A model generated the notes under the pieces. That model saw nothing but the letters and a program-made list of their open reading frames with translations. It did not search any database and was not told where the DNA came from. The translations under genes and the position numbers were made by a program. A stretch of 8,544 nucleotides of DNA from JBHGYD01 sp041920415 (GTDB lineage: Bacteria; Bacillota; Bacilli; Bacillales; Anoxybacillaceae). Positions 1-6,720 of this stretch are shown here, in pieces (position 1 is the first letter of the stretch; each line of letters opens with the position of its first letter). The DNA lies in NCBI GenBank assembly GCA_041920415.1, contig JBHGYD010000042.1, forward strand, positions 1-8,544. Direction: 5' to 3'.

Positions 1-63
1 AGCAGCGAAGCGTACCCACCCACTGTCATATATACACAGATTTAAGAAATAAAGTTAGAAGTC

Positions 64-121
64 GTGTCGAAAAATATTTTTTTGACACCCCTGAAACGGC
101 TACAACCGTTGATATATCAAC
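64..121. repeat. Cluster of three consecutive inverted repeats upstream of the glycosyltransferase gene
   Basis: Three inverted repeats follow each other. The first, 64-88, has 11-nt arms around a TAT centre with one G/T mismatch; its outer arms are GTGTC and GACAC. The second, 95-110, has 5-bp arms AACGG/CCGTT around 6 nt. The third, 108-121, is the perfect 14-bp palindrome GTTGATATATCAAC and shares three bases with the second. All lie 24-80 bases before the start codon, so they could be operators or a structured mRNA leader. No confident promoter was placed: a TTGACA at 82-87 has no -10 box at normal spacing. Confidence 0.5.
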
Positions 122-144
122 ATTTATAGAGGGAGGAAAGAGCA

Positions 145-1155
145 ATGAAAAAACCGGTGCTAACAATTGTCGTGCCATGTTATAACGAGGAAGAAGTGTT
201 CCAAGAAACAGCTAAGCAATTAACAACCGTATTGCAAAATTTAGTAGATGAAAATCTTATTGCGCCTGAAAGTAAAATTTTATTTGTGGACGATGGGAGC
301 CGCGACCGAACATGGTCACTTATTGTAGAAGAAAGCGAAAAAAACTCATTTGTGACCGGTTTAAAACTATCGCGTAATTTCGGACACCAAAGAGCGCTTC
401 TTGCCGGACTTGAAACAGCAAAAGAATATTCCGATTGCGTGATTTCGATTGATGCGGATTTACAAGATGATATTTCAGTCATTCGTGAGTTTGTGGTGAA
501 ATATTGGGAAGGGTTCGACATTGTATACGGAGTGCGCCGCAGCCGCGCAACAGATACGTTTTTCAAGCGAGCAACCGCTCAAGGATTTTACCGTTTTATG
601 CAGAAAATCGGCATTAACCTTGTTTACAACCATGCCGACTTCCGCTTAATGAGCAAACGGGCGTTGGAAGAATTAAGCCGTTACGGTGAGGCGAATGTAT
701 TCTTGCGCGGCATTGTTCCATTGCTTGGTTTCCGTTCGACAGAAGTGCTATACGACCGAAAAGAGCGTTTTGCCGGGGAATCGAAATACCCGCTTAAAAA
801 AATGTTGGCGTTTGCCTTTGATGGAATGACGTCGTTTAGCGTGGCACCGATTCGCTTCATTACGTTTATCGGTTTTCTTTCGTTTCTCCTCAGCAGCGCG
901 GCGGGCATTTACGCCTTAATTGTCAAGTTGTTAGGACACGCCGAATTAGGATGGACATCGTTAATGATTTCGATTTGGTTTATAGGAGGACTCCTATTAA
1001 TGAGTATTGGCTTAATTGGGGAATACATCGGCAAAATTTATCAAGAAGTGAAGAGACGACCACGATTTACGATTGAAGAAAATTTGTACTCCAAGCCAAT
1101 CGAGCGCGAGCTATTCGTCACTCCATTGCATAAAAAAGAAGGGGTAAAATCATGA
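145..1155 (+). CDS. GT2-family polyprenyl-phosphate glycosyltransferase (GtrB/CsbB/YkoT type)
   Basis: This 336-residue enzyme probably transfers a sugar from a nucleotide sugar to undecaprenyl phosphate at the inner face of the membrane, supplying a lipid-linked donor for decorating wall polymers or other surface glycans. The GT-A fold starts at residue 5 (TIVVPCYNEEE). DDGS lies at 49-52, the metal- and sugar-binding DADLQD at 103-108, ADFRLMS at 164-170 and the GESKYPL loop at 211-217. Two membrane helices follow at about 235-263 and 272-296, then the basic RPRF tail near 305, as in DPM1/GtrB relatives. The start is fixed by GGGAGG at 131-136, eight bases before ATG. It overlaps the GtrA gene by four bases, so the two are probably translationally coupled. 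Family and topology are clear; the sugar (glucose, GlcNAc or other) cannot be read from sequence. B. subtilis CsbB and YkoT are the closest type, but I did not assign orthology. Confidence 0.93.
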   Translation: MKKPVLTIVVPCYNEEEVFQETAKQLTTVLQNLVDENLIAPESKILFVDDGSRDRTWSLIVEESEKNSFVTGLKLSRNFGHQRALLAGLETAKEYSDCVISIDADLQDDISVIREFVVKYWEGFDIVYGVRRSRATDTFFKRATAQGFYRFMQKIGINLVYNHADFRLMSKRALEELSRYGEANVFLRGIVPLLGFRSTEVLYDRKERFAGESKYPLKKMLAFAFDGMTSFSVAPIRFITFIGFLSFLLSSAAGIYALIVKLLGHAELGWTSLMISIWFIGGLLLMSIGLIGEYIGKIYQEVKRRPRFTIEENLYSKPIERELFVTPLHKKEGVKS

Positions 1156-1550
1156 ATCACCCCTTCTTTCGCTTTTTGCTTGTCGGGCTAATGAACACGG
1201 CGGTGGGGCTGTCTTCGATGTATATGCTTCTCCATCTTGCCCACTTTTCCTATTGGTGGGCGACGTTGATCGGTAACACGATCGGCGCTATTGTGAGTTA
1301 CATCTTAAATCGCGTCTTTACCTTTCAAAGTAACGCTCCGATTGCCAATAGTGCCATTCGCTTTCTTATCGTCATCATGACGTGCTATTTTGTTTCCTAT
1401 CGCATCGGGAAACAAATCGCAGAGTGGACGATGGCAACCATTCCTGTTGTACCGTACCATTATACAAACGATGTCGCCATTTTATTTGGTACAGCTCTCT
1501 ATACCATTCTCAACTACCTTGGTCAAAAACGGTTTGTGTTCTCAAAATAA
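1152..1550 (+). CDS. GtrA-family membrane protein, putative lipid-linked sugar flippase
   Basis: This is a 132-residue membrane protein of the GtrA/DPMS family. Four hydrophobic segments are visible at about 7-28, 35-55, 68-84 and 106-122. Family-typical features are the N-terminal FLLVGLMNT (residues 8-16), the ILNRVFTF stretch (51-58) after helix 2, and the closing NYLGQKRFVF (121-130). GtrA proteins are thought to move polyprenyl-phosphate sugars across the membrane, or to support the synthase that makes them. The start ATG overlaps the upstream TGA as ATGA, and GAAGGGG at 1138-1144 (inside the upstream gene) serves as ribosome site. Its position directly behind the GtrB-type enzyme supports a synthase-flippase pair. 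The outer-face glycosyltransferase that would use the donor (YfhO-like in B. subtilis) is not in this window. Confidence 0.9.
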   Translation: MNHPFFRFLLVGLMNTAVGLSSMYMLLHLAHFSYWWATLIGNTIGAIVSYILNRVFTFQSNAPIANSAIRFLIVIMTCYFVSYRIGKQIAEWTMATIPVVPYHYTNDVAILFGTALYTILNYLGQKRFVFSK

Positions 1551-1590
1551 AAACGGGCTGCATCCGCATACGGAGCAGCCCATTTTATTT
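1547..1590. terminator. Bidirectional rho-independent terminator between convergent genes
   Basis: The stem pairs GGGCTGC (1555-1561) with GCAGCCC (1575-1581) and continues as TCCG (1563-1566) with CGGA (1571-1574) around a 4-base CATA loop, with one bulged A. On the + strand ATTTTATTT follows; on the - strand GTTTTTATTTT follows. It can therefore end both the GtrA gene and the convergent S41 protease gene. Confidence 0.9.
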
Positions 1591-1593
1591 AGA

Positions 1594-3039
1594 TTATTGG
1601 AAAAGTACTTTCATTGCCGTCTTTAATTGCACATCATTCTTGTCGTCACGAACCGCTTGAAGTACTTTTGTTTCAAGCACTTCAGCTGTTTGTTTATCAA
1701 TTTTCCCATTAACCGGCAATTTGTTGACTTTTTGGAACAATTTGACAGCAGCTACCGTTTCTTTGCTGAAGTACCCGTCCTCGCGCCCTGGGTCAAAGCC
1801 AAGCCCTTTTAACATTTGTTGAGCGCTTTTGATTTGTTCATTATTCATATCATAAACAAGGTCTTTGTCGGTATGAATTGGACTTGCGTGGAAGTATTCC
1901 GGTTGTTGCACCACTACGTCCGGTTTAATTCCTTTTTTATGAATCCAATGCCCATCAGGAGTCAACCATTTATAAAGAGTCAGTTTAATATTGCTGCCAT
2001 CGCCCATCGGAATCGCTTGTTGAACCGTTCCTTTTCCAAACGATGTTTCGCCAACGAGCTTATAGCCGCCCGCCTCTTTCATCGCTCCCGCTAAAATTTC
2101 CGAAGCCGAAGCGCTACCTTTGTCAATGAGCACGACAATCGGATACGGTTTTTTCGCTGGTAAGTCAGAATAGAAGCGTTGTTTATTGCCATTACGCTCT
2201 TCAATTTGTACATACGGCTTATCTTTTGGAATAAACTGTTTCAAAATTTCTTCGACGCTTTGTAAATATCCCCCCGGATTGCCGCGCACATCTATGATCA
2301 ATCCATCGATTTTCTCATCCTCTAATTTCGTTAATTTCTTTTTAAAATCTTGCGCGGTATTTTCTGAGAACGAGGTAACTTCCAAGTAACCTACTTTCTT
2401 TCCGTTGTAAGTTTTTACAGAATCATAGACAGTTTCAATTGGAATTTCGTCACGAACGACGTTCACTTTTAATACTTCCTTCACACCAGGACGAAGAACG
2501 TCTAAATGGACAGTCGTTCCTTTTTTCCCACGAATTTTCAATACCGCTTGGTACAAATCAAGCCCTTCAAGACTTTGACCGTTTACTTTTAAAATTTGAT
2601 CGTTTGGTTTGAGTCCTGCTTTTTCCGCTGGTGAATTTTTAAACGGGGCCACAATCGTGACTTTTCCGTCGACCATGCTTACTTCAGCGCCGATTCCTTC
2701 AAAGGAAGAATCTAGTGATTCATTGAATTGATGAGCCGTTTCTTCATCCATGTAGACAGAATAAGGGTCGTTTAACGTACTAATCATCCCTTGGATGGCG
2801 CCTTCGATTAATTTTTGATCATCCACTTTTTGCACGTAGCGATTTTTAATTAATTCATACGCTTGCTCGACTTTCTTTAGTTCTTCCTCCTCGCTTTTTG
2901 TTGCTGTGGCCTGTTTCGATTGAATGAGCATCGTGCTACCATCCGCATTCCGATCCGCTAACTGCATGCCGGCATACGTACCACCTGCTCCAACGAACAT
3001 CGATAAAGCCATCAACATTGCCGTTGTTTTCTTGTTCAT
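1594..3039 (-). CDS. S41-family carboxyl-terminal processing protease (CtpA/CtpB type)
   Basis: This 481-residue serine protease acts outside the cytoplasmic membrane and cuts substrate proteins near their C-termini. Residues 5-27 form an uncleaved anchor or signal segment. A PDZ domain spans about 112-190, with the substrate-carboxylate loop FEGIGAEV at 113-120. The S41 core spans about 215-375. The GSASASE motif at 308-314 and ETSFGKGTVQQ at 331-341 supply catalytic Ser311, Lys336 and Gln340, with the same 25- and 4-residue spacings as B. subtilis CtpB (Ser309/Lys334/Gln338). A peptidoglycan-binding-like module lies at about 401-455. Length and catalytic offsets fit CtpB, which processes SpoIVFA during sporulation, but the ftsEX neighbourhood typical of ctpB is absent, so CtpA versus CtpB is left open. 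The start is supported by GAGGAGG eight bases upstream. It is monocistronic: the liv terminator lies upstream and the bidirectional terminator downstream. Confidence 0.93.
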   Translation of the reverse strand: MNKKTTAMLMALSMFVGAGGTYAGMQLADRNADGSTMLIQSKQATATKSEEEELKKVEQAYELIKNRYVQKVDDQKLIEGAIQGMISTLNDPYSVYMDEETAHQFNESLDSSFEGIGAEVSMVDGKVTIVAPFKNSPAEKAGLKPNDQILKVNGQSLEGLDLYQAVLKIRGKKGTTVHLDVLRPGVKEVLKVNVVRDEIPIETVYDSVKTYNGKKVGYLEVTSFSENTAQDFKKKLTKLEDEKIDGLIIDVRGNPGGYLQSVEEILKQFIPKDKPYVQIEERNGNKQRFYSDLPAKKPYPIVVLIDKGSASASEILAGAMKEAGGYKLVGETSFGKGTVQQAIPMGDGSNIKLTLYKWLTPDGHWIHKKGIKPDVVVQQPEYFHASPIHTDKDLVYDMNNEQIKSAQQMLKGLGFDPGREDGYFSKETVAAVKLFQKVNKLPVNGKIDKQTAEVLETKVLQAVRDDKNDVQLKTAMKVLFQ

Positions 3040-3071
3040 TCTCTTCTCCTCCTCACCCTACACCATGCAGG

Positions 3072-3141
3072 AAAGGCACCACACAACGTGCCGTGCGATG
3101 CCTTTTATGATCATTATATGGGTTGCTTGTACACATTATGA
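3072..3141 (-). promoter_or_regulatory. Candidate promoter and leader hairpin of the S41 protease gene
   Basis: On the - strand a perfect TATAAT lies at 3118-3113, with only a poor -35 hexamer near 3141. An alternative is TTGCAT (3162-3157), 16 bases, then CATAAT (3140-3135). Just downstream of the TATAAT, AAAGGCA/TGCCTTT arms (3099-3105 and 3072-3078) enclose a second short stem, giving an mRNA-leader hairpin or operator before the ribosome site. GCATG (3160-3156) and CATAATG (3140-3134) resemble sigma-G boxes, but the 15-base spacing is short. The true start is undecided. Confidence 0.4.
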
Positions 3142-3254
3142 TAAAATCCATCATCCATGCAATATCAGTTTACACGTTTATGTTTATTTTCTCAACTAAG
3201 AAGCAAGGAGGTTATTTATTTTCTTTCACTTCAAAAATAAAATAAAAATGTTAG

Positions 3255-3284
3255 AAAAAAACAAGGAACTAGTCCTTGTTTTTT
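3255..3284 (-). terminator. Rho-independent terminator of the liv operon
   Basis: It begins two bases after the livF stop codon. Arms of 12 bases (3273-3284 and 3256-3267), with core ACAAGGA/TCCTTGT, enclose a 5-base loop, and the transcript continues into a T-rich tract on the - strand. It separates livF from the downstream S41 protease gene, which reads in the same direction. Confidence 0.9.
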
Positions 3285-3285
3285 A

Positions 3286-3993
3286 TCAATGCCCTCCAAG
3301 GTACGCCATTTTTACCTGTTCACTAGCGGTTAACTCTTCCGCTGAACCAGATAAAACAACACGACCAGATTCAATGACATACGCCCGATCAGCTACAGAA
3401 AGTGCCATATTCGCGTTTTGTTCCACTAGCAATATGGTTGTTCCCGATGAATTAATCTCTTCAATAATCCGAAAAATCGTTTTAACTAGTAAAGGGGCTA
3501 GCCCCATAGATGGCTCATCTAACAGAAGGAGACGCGGACGCGCCATTAATGCGCGGCCCATGGCTAGCATTTGTTGCTCTCCACCCGACAATGTTCCAGC
3601 AAGTTGCTTTCTACGTTCATGAAGTCGAGGAAACAAATGATACACCTTCTCGAAATCTTGTTGAATTCCATTTTTATCCTTCCTTAAAAAAGCACCCAAT
3701 TCTAAGTTTTCTTCTACGGTCATATTGGCGAAAATACGACGCCCTTCCGGAACATGAGAAATTCCTTGTTTTACAATCATCTGTGCCGCTTTGCCCGCAA
3801 TCGACTGTCCTTGATACAAAATGTCTCCTTGTTTCGGTTTTAATAATCCGGAAATCGTTTTTAGCAGCGTGCTTTTACCAGCACCGTTCGCTCCAATGAA
3901 TGTGACGATTTCTCCTTCTTTTACTTCAAGTGAAACACCTTTTAATGCTTGAATATTTCCATAAAATACATCGATACTTTCTACCTTTAGCAT
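3286..3993 (-). CDS. livF: Branched-chain amino acid ABC transporter ATP-binding protein LivF
   Basis: This is one of the two cytoplasmic ATPases that drive import of leucine, isoleucine and valine through LivH-LivM. At 235 residues it is the usual LivF size. Walker A GANGAGKST is at 34-42, the signature LSGGEQQ at 135-141 and Walker B LLLLDEP at 155-161. The switch region reads VEQN, with glutamine where most ABC ATPases have histidine, which is usual for LivF. VPEGRRIF at 81-88 and the closing AYLGGH are also LivF hallmarks. The ATG follows directly on the TAA of livG. Its ribosome site GGAGGTG is embedded in the last codons of livG, so the two ATPases are probably made in step. It is the last gene of the operon, with a terminator right after its stop. 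Confidence 0.96.
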   Translation of the reverse strand: MLKVESIDVFYGNIQALKGVSLEVKEGEIVTFIGANGAGKSTLLKTISGLLKPKQGDILYQGQSIAGKAAQMIVKQGISHVPEGRRIFANMTVEENLELGAFLRKDKNGIQQDFEKVYHLFPRLHERRKQLAGTLSGGEQQMLAMGRALMARPRLLLLDEPSMGLAPLLVKTIFRIIEEINSSGTTILLVEQNANMALSVADRAYVIESGRVVLSGSAEELTASEQVKMAYLGGH

Positions 3994-4773
3994 TTATGAC
4001 ACCTCCTCGCCGAGATATGCTTCAATCACTTTCGGATGATTCCTAATCTCTTCAGGTGTACCATGCGCGATGAGCTGCCCGTGATCAAGCACATAAATTC
4101 GTTCGCATATTCCCATCACAAGAGACATATCATGCTCAATAAGCAAAATCGTTAAATGGAACTTTTCTCTTATAAAGGCGATCAATTTCATCAGTTCCTG
4201 AGTTTCCTGCGGATTCATTCCTGCCGCGGGCTCATCGAGCAACAACAATTTTGGATGTGCCGCAAGAGCTCTTGCAATTTCTAAACGACGTTGTTGCCCG
4301 TATGGTAAGTTTTTTGCTTTTTCATACATAAAACTCTCAAGATTGAAAATCTTTAAAAATTCTATGGCCTTTTCTTCTATTTCTTTCTCGCCAGAAAAAT
4401 GGGAAGGCCAGCGAAAAATGGAGCTAAAAATGGAATGACGAGCAAGAGAATGATATGCCACCTTTACGTTATCAAGTACGGAAAGCTCACCGAACAATCG
4501 AATGTTTTGAAACGTACGACTAATCCCTTTTCGTGTAATTTTGTAAGGTGCCAAACCGTTTAACGTTTCATTACCAAGTACAATACTTCCTTCTGTCGGT
4601 TCATATACACCTGTCAGCAGATTAAAGAACGTCGTTTTACCTGCACCGTTCGGTCCAATGAGTCCAACCAATTCTCCCACATTTAATTCGATGTTTATGC
4701 CAGATAATGCTTTCAAGCCGCCAAAATGAATTCCAACATTATTGGCCTTAAGCAACGGTGTGTTTGTTTTCAC
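3994..4773 (-). CDS. livG: Branched-chain amino acid ABC transporter ATP-binding protein LivG
   Basis: This is the second ATPase of the importer. Counted from the GTG at 4773-4771 it has 259 residues. Walker A GPNGAGKTT is at 40-48, the signature reads LPYGQQRRLEIARAL, Walker B reads LLLLDEPAAGMNP, and the switch is IEHD with a normal histidine. The C-terminus EAYLGEE is typical of LivG. The frame stays open upstream to a TTG at 4791-4789. I prefer the GTG because AAGGGGG lies eight bases before it, whereas the TTG has no good site; the family N-terminus also begins around LLKANNVGIHFGG. The gene overlaps the end of livM by 26 bases and abuts livF, so it belongs to one coupled operon. Confidence 0.95.
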   Translation of the reverse strand: MKTNTPLLKANNVGIHFGGLKALSGINIELNVGELVGLIGPNGAGKTTFFNLLTGVYEPTEGSIVLGNETLNGLAPYKITRKGISRTFQNIRLFGELSVLDNVKVAYHSLARHSIFSSIFRWPSHFSGEKEIEEKAIEFLKIFNLESFMYEKAKNLPYGQQRRLEIARALAAHPKLLLLDEPAAGMNPQETQELMKLIAFIREKFHLTILLIEHDMSLVMGICERIYVLDHGQLIAHGTPEEIRNHPKVIEAYLGEEVS

Positions 4774-5725
4774 TCTGCTTTCCCCCTTCAACCGCTTTCC
4801 GTAACTTGAAGAATGAAGTCAATTCTTGAGTACCTAACAACCCTTTTGGGCGGTACAACATGACCAATATAAGCACAATACTGTATATAATCATTCGAGT
4901 TTCTGGATAATCTTGAAGGAACGTAGAAACAACCGTCAACAAAATAGCGGCAATTACCGCGCCAGACATGCTTCCTAATCCTCCAAGCACAACAAAAATC
5001 AAAATATCAAATGACTTCAAAAAGCCAAAATTCGCCGGCTGAATAATATAAAAGTTATGGGCGTAAAGACCTCCGGCAATACCGGCAAAAAAAGAGCCAA
5101 TGACAAATGCGGCCACTTTATAGTACGTTGTATTAATCCCCATTGAATCTGCTGCAATTTCATCCTCTCGAATCGAAATGCAGGCACGACCATGAGTGGA
5201 GTTTGTAAAGTTTGCAATGACAATAATGGTGATCAGCAGGCAGGCAAATACCCATGGCCAAGTTGTTAGGTGAGATACTTGCATACCGCTGGCGCCGCCA
5301 ACATAATCAACGTTTAGCAGTGTGATTCGTACGATTTCCCCAAAACCAAGCGTAGCGATTGCCAGATAATCACCCTTTAGACGAAGGGTAGGAATACCAA
5401 TAAAAAGCCCCGCTACCGCAGCTGCAACACCGCCGACCAGTAAAGCAAGTGCAAACGGCATCTGCAGTTTCATTGTCATAATGGCAGACGCATATGCCCC
5501 CACGGCAAGAAACCCGGCATGTCCAATGGAAAACTGTCCTGTAATACCAATAATTAAATGAAGACTTACTGCGAGTATGATATTAATAGCCATAAAAAAC
5601 AAAGTATTAATATAAAAAGAATTTAGCATTCCTCCTGATATGAGTAGCTGAACCGCTACAAAAAACACGAGCGCTAACACAATTGAGATCCAAAATCCAT
5701 TAATTCGCTTAAAAGTTGTCATCAT
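4748..5725 (-). CDS. livM: Branched-chain amino acid ABC transporter permease LivM
   Basis: This 325-residue polytopic protein forms half of the membrane channel. Hydrophobic segments run from about residue 11 to 295. Family motifs are clear: GITGQFSIGHAGFLAVGAY (60-78), TLGFGEIVRI (125-134), the cytoplasmic coupling loop SIREDEIAADSMGIN (184-198) that contacts the ATPases, and VLGGLGSMSGAVIAA (246-260). It ends with LYRPKGLLG followed by a short basic tail. Two ATGs stand in tandem at the start (5725 and 5722). AAGGAGG, which overlaps the livH stop, is spaced best for the first. It lies 13 bases after livH and overlaps livG by 26 bases. Nothing suggests truncation. Confidence 0.96.
   Translation of the reverse strand: MMTTFKRINGFWISIVLALVFFVAVQLLISGGMLNSFYINTLFFMAINIILAVSLHLIIGITGQFSIGHAGFLAVGAYASAIMTMKLQMPFALALLVGGVAAAVAGLFIGIPTLRLKGDYLAIATLGFGEIVRITLLNVDYVGGASGMQVSHLTTWPWVFACLLITIIVIANFTNSTHGRACISIREDEIAADSMGINTTYYKVAAFVIGSFFAGIAGGLYAHNFYIIQPANFGFLKSFDILIFVVLGGLGSMSGAVIAAILLTVVSTFLQDYPETRMIIYSIVLILVMLYRPKGLLGTQELTSFFKLRKAVEGGKQSENKHTVA
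4771..4788 (-). promoter_or_regulatory. Ribosome binding site that decides the livG start
   Basis: On the - strand GGGGG (4786-4782 region) lies about eight bases before GTG at 4773-4771, inside the end of livM. The upstream in-frame TTG at 4791 has only a weak purine stretch before it. This makes GTG the probable start and removes six residues from the longest reading. Confidence 0.7.
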
Positions 5726-5738
5726 TTTCCTCCCCTCC

Positions 5739-6617
5739 TTATACTTTTTCTCTTACGTTTTTGCCAAATAGGCCTGATGGTCTGAAAATAAGAATAAGTA
5801 TAAGAACGATAAAGGCCACTCCATCACGCCAGAGAGAATATCCAAATCCGCTTACAAGTGATTCAATCACACCAAGGGCCAGACCGCCGACCATAGCCCC
5901 CGGAATAATACCGATCCCACCTAACACTGCGGCTACGAAGGCTTTTAAACCTGGAATAATACCCATAAGCGGTTCAATTTTAATATAGTAAATACCAAAG
6001 ATCACACCCGCAGCACCTGCCAATGCCGATCCGATTGCAAAAGTTGCAGATATTGTATTATCCACGTTAATCCCCATTAATCGAGCTGCTTCCGCATCAT
6101 AAGAAACAGCACGCATCGCTTTCCCTATTTTCGTTTTATGAACGATTAACTGAAGGAAAATCATCAATACAATCGAAGTACAAAGAATCAATAATGACTG
6201 ACTGCTAATGGTCACGCCAAATACGTTAATACTTTTATCAGGGAGCAATGTACTAGGATATGCTTCTGGCTGAGCACCTCGTACATAGATTGTTCCGTAT
6301 TCAATAAAGAGTGAAACCCCGATCGCGGTGATGAGAACCGCGATTTTTGTAGCGTTTCTTAAAGGCTTATAAGCAATTCTTTCAATGAATACACCCAATA
6401 AAGCACATACAACCATGGCCAATAGAAGCGCTGGGAAGAATCCTAGATGGAAACTTGTAATCGCATAAAATCCTACAAATGCACCTATCATAAACACATC
6501 GCCATGAGCAAAATTGATAAGCCTAACAATTCCGTACACCATCGTATATCCGAGAGCGATTAGCGCATATATGCTACCAAGCGATATCCCGTTAACGAGC
6601 TGTTGAATGAGTTCCAT
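5739..6617 (-). CDS. livH: Branched-chain amino acid ABC transporter permease LivH
   Basis: This 292-residue permease pairs with LivM to form the transmembrane pathway. LivH-type motifs are ALGYTMVYGIVRLINFAHGD (21-40), the coupling loop AVSYDAEAARLMGIN (170-184), AAVLGGIGIIPGAMVGG (229-245) and the C-terminal LIFRPSGLFG (276-285). About eight hydrophobic segments are visible. The ATG is preceded by AAGGAG about ten bases upstream. It is separated from livJ by about 100 bases holding a strong hairpin, and from livM by only 13 bases, so livHMGF forms a tight block behind the binding-protein gene. Confidence 0.96.
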   Translation of the reverse strand: MELIQQLVNGISLGSIYALIALGYTMVYGIVRLINFAHGDVFMIGAFVGFYAITSFHLGFFPALLLAMVVCALLGVFIERIAYKPLRNATKIAVLITAIGVSLFIEYGTIYVRGAQPEAYPSTLLPDKSINVFGVTISSQSLLILCTSIVLMIFLQLIVHKTKIGKAMRAVSYDAEAARLMGINVDNTISATFAIGSALAGAAGVIFGIYYIKIEPLMGIIPGLKAFVAAVLGGIGIIPGAMVGGLALGVIESLVSGFGYSLWRDGVAFIVLILILIFRPSGLFGKNVREKV

Positions 6618-6673
6618 ATTCGCACTCTCCTTGGGAAGTATTTCATTTTGAAGATTTAAAGCTATTAAAACTC

Positions 6674-6720
6674 CGAATAGGGGGACATGCCCCCTATTCG
6701 TTTTATACCATTTTATGGTA
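6674..6720 (-). terminator. Intercistronic hairpin between livJ and livH (partial terminator or mRNA stabiliser)
   Basis: A perfect 11-bp stem pairs CGAATAGGGGG (6674-6684) with CCCCCTATTCG (6690-6700) around a 5-base loop. On the - strand it is followed by GAGTTTTAA, a short T-run, so termination may be incomplete. A second 7-bp hairpin (ATACCAT/ATGGTAT, about 6705-6721) touches the livJ stop codon. Hairpins after a binding-protein gene commonly raise its level relative to the permease genes, and that role is inferred here. Confidence 0.8.

Noticed and set aside
82..117. TTGACA at 82-87 and TGAAAC at 92-97 as sigma-A or ECF sigma -35 elements for the glycosyltransferase gene
   Set aside because: Neither has a matching -10 element (TATAAT-like or CGTC-like) at normal spacing; TTGACA falls partly inside the arm of an inverted repeat.
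1382..1660. Overlapping + strand frames in the 3' half of the GtrA gene running into the protease 3' end
   Set aside because: They cross a strong bidirectional terminator, have no ribosome site, and their sequence is that of a shifted GtrA reading frame.
3205..3260. A perfect AAGGAGG on the + strand at 3205-3211 suggesting a gene start between the protease and liv
   Set aside because: No ATG, GTG or TTG follows at usable distance. The next ATG at 3248 is 36 bases away and its frame runs antisense through livF.
5716..5988. Open frames of 60-130 codons on the strand opposite livM, livH, livJ, livF and the protease
   Set aside because: They lie fully inside clearly assigned genes, lack ribosome sites and family resemblance, and are explained as shadow frames.
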